Shown: piece after piece, positions 12,426-12,904 of the stretch | How positions within the stretch are numbered: position 1 is the first letter of the stretch | How the letters are laid out: every line of letters begins with the position of its first letter | From: CAILAD01 sp964397085 | GTDB lineage: Bacteria > Patescibacteriota > Saccharimonadia > CAILAD01 > BJGX01 | Length of the DNA: 12,904 bases | Reading direction: 5' to 3' | Assembly: GCA_964397085.1 (NCBI GenBank) | Contig: CAYNHH010000025.1 | Coordinates: 1 to 12,904 of the forward strand | The notes under the pieces: generated by a model | The model's input: only the letters and a program-made list of their open reading frames with translations | Databases searched by the model: none | What the model was told of the DNA's origin: nothing | Made by a program: the position numbers and the translations under genes

Positions 12426-12826
12426 AGATATATTGTGATGGTGGTTCTCGAGGTAACCCTGGCCCTGCTGCAGCTGGTGTAGTATTTTTATCTACAGAAG
12501 GCAAGGTTTTGGCAGAATATAATGAGTATTTAGGAATTCAAACAAACAATTATGCAGAATACAGCGCTGTACTCCTAGCGCTCAAAAATGTAGCTCAATA
12601 TAAAGATAGTAAGCTCGAGTTTCATCTTGATAGTCAGCTAGTGGAAAGACAGCTCAATGGTGTATATAAGGTAAAGAATGCAAATATTAAGCCACTGTAT
12701 CAGCAAATACAGGCTCAGATTCCAGGATTGAACATTTCATTTACTCATGTGTATCGAGAAGACAACAAGCTGGCAGATGAGCAAGTAAATATTTGCCTTG
12801 ATAGTCAAGCTGGTATCGACAAATAG
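12407..12826 (+). CDS. rnhA: Ribonuclease HI family protein
   Basis: RNase HI removes the RNA strand of RNA-DNA hybrids such as replication primers. In the 139 residues the DEDD catalytic set is present: D11 in YCDGGSRGNPGPAAAG, E51 in NNYAEYSAVLLAL, D75 in FHLDSQLVERQL and D124 in REDNKLADEQVN. The sequence resembles the short archaeal/Bacillus-like RNase HI branch and lacks the basic handle loop of the E. coli enzyme; there is no N-terminal hybrid-binding domain. The ATG overlaps the end of uppP, so translation is probably coupled. The rnpB promoter begins ten bases after its stop. Confidence 0.92.
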   Translation: MATQTIKIYCDGGSRGNPGPAAAGVVFLSTEGKVLAEYNEYLGIQTNNYAEYSAVLLALKNVAQYKDSKLEFHLDSQLVERQLNGVYKVKNANIKPLYQQIQAQIPGLNISFTHVYREDNKLADEQVNICLDSQAGIDK

Positions 12827-12835
12827 TGCTTTTCT

Positions 12836-12844
12836 TGGTATAAT
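12836..12844 (+). promoter_or_regulatory. Extended -10 promoter of rnpB
   Basis: TGGTATAAT is identical to the element in front of the MBL-fold gene. It predicts an RNA start near 12850. Confidence 0.7.
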
Positions 12845-12849
12845 TCGTG

Positions 12850-12904
12850 GTGAGTTAGCGGGTAATCGCTCTGCCTCTGGGTAGAGAGGAAAGTCCGAAC
12901 AGCA
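12850..12904 (+). ncRNA. rnpB: RNase P RNA, 5' part (partial)
   Basis: The catalytic RNA of RNase P, which trims tRNA 5' leaders. The first conserved region is unmistakable: AGAGGAAAGTCCGAAC at 12885-12900 corresponds to the universal GAGGAAAGUCCG element. Before it lie small hairpins that fit the 5' helices: AGCG/CGCT near 12857-12870 and CCTCT/AGAGG near 12874-12889. The window ends about 55 nt into the RNA, so type A or B cannot be judged. The start is inferred from the promoter. Confidence 0.9.

Overview
The window reads as a chromosomal segment of a Candidate Phyla Radiation (Patescibacteria) bacterium, most likely Saccharibacteria (TM7). The support is the tight packing of short genes, moderate-to-low GC, a MurT/GatD pair for lipid II amidation, a degenerate UlaG-like metallo-beta-lactamase fold protein, a wHTH/nucleotidyltransferase-like regulator beside an AI-2E-type permease, a PaaX-like protein with a Cas2-like domain, and a surface protein ending in LAPSG. 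murT, gatD and the wHTH gene all end in TGA, so UGA is a stop and the UGA=Gly lineages (Gracilibacteria, Absconditabacteria) are excluded. The assignment is inferred from gene content; no phylogenetic marker could be searched.

Layout. 1-1514: end of thrS, a Nudix hydrolase and miaA, packed head to tail; miaA seems to lack a normal start codon. 1541-3633: murT-gatD, which amidate the D-Glu of lipid II, overlapping by 4 bases. 3661-5481: a wHTH/NTase-like regulator with its own leader and strong ribosome binding site, overlapping an AI-2E-family permease gene. 5509-6042: a degenerate MBL-fold protein. 6066-6343: ribosomal protein L28 on the minus strand, ending inside a bidirectional terminator. 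6405-7043: an M50 site-2-protease-like membrane peptidase. 7033-7264: an independent transcription unit for a structured RNA of about 180-210 nt. 7235-7774 (minus): PaaX-like regulator, with a 24-bp inverted repeat between it and a HIT-like gene (7885-8313). 8343-8418: tRNA-Pro(GGG), whose 3' end forms part of a 20-bp terminator hairpin. 8475-8613: non-coding block with tandem, fold-capable repeats. 8637-11058: GT2 glycosyltransferase with a helical-repeat tail, an LAPSG-anchored surface protein and a small membrane protein. 11047-11256: a 100-N gap flanked by an exact 55-bp duplication, almost certainly an assembly artefact. 11231-12826: HIT hydrolase, uppP and an RNase HI, closely packed or overlapping. 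12850-end: 5' part of the RNase P RNA.

Two themes link the genes. Cell-envelope functions recur: lipid II amidation, undecaprenyl-PP recycling, a glycosyltransferase next to a sortase-type surface protein, and a membrane protease. Nearly every transcription unit also starts at an extended -10 element (TGN-TAnnnT) with little or no -35, and in several cases the predicted transcription start is on or within a base of the start codon. That suggests widespread leaderless mRNAs; only the wHTH operon (long leader, SD) and uppP (SD) clearly show Shine-Dalgarno sites.
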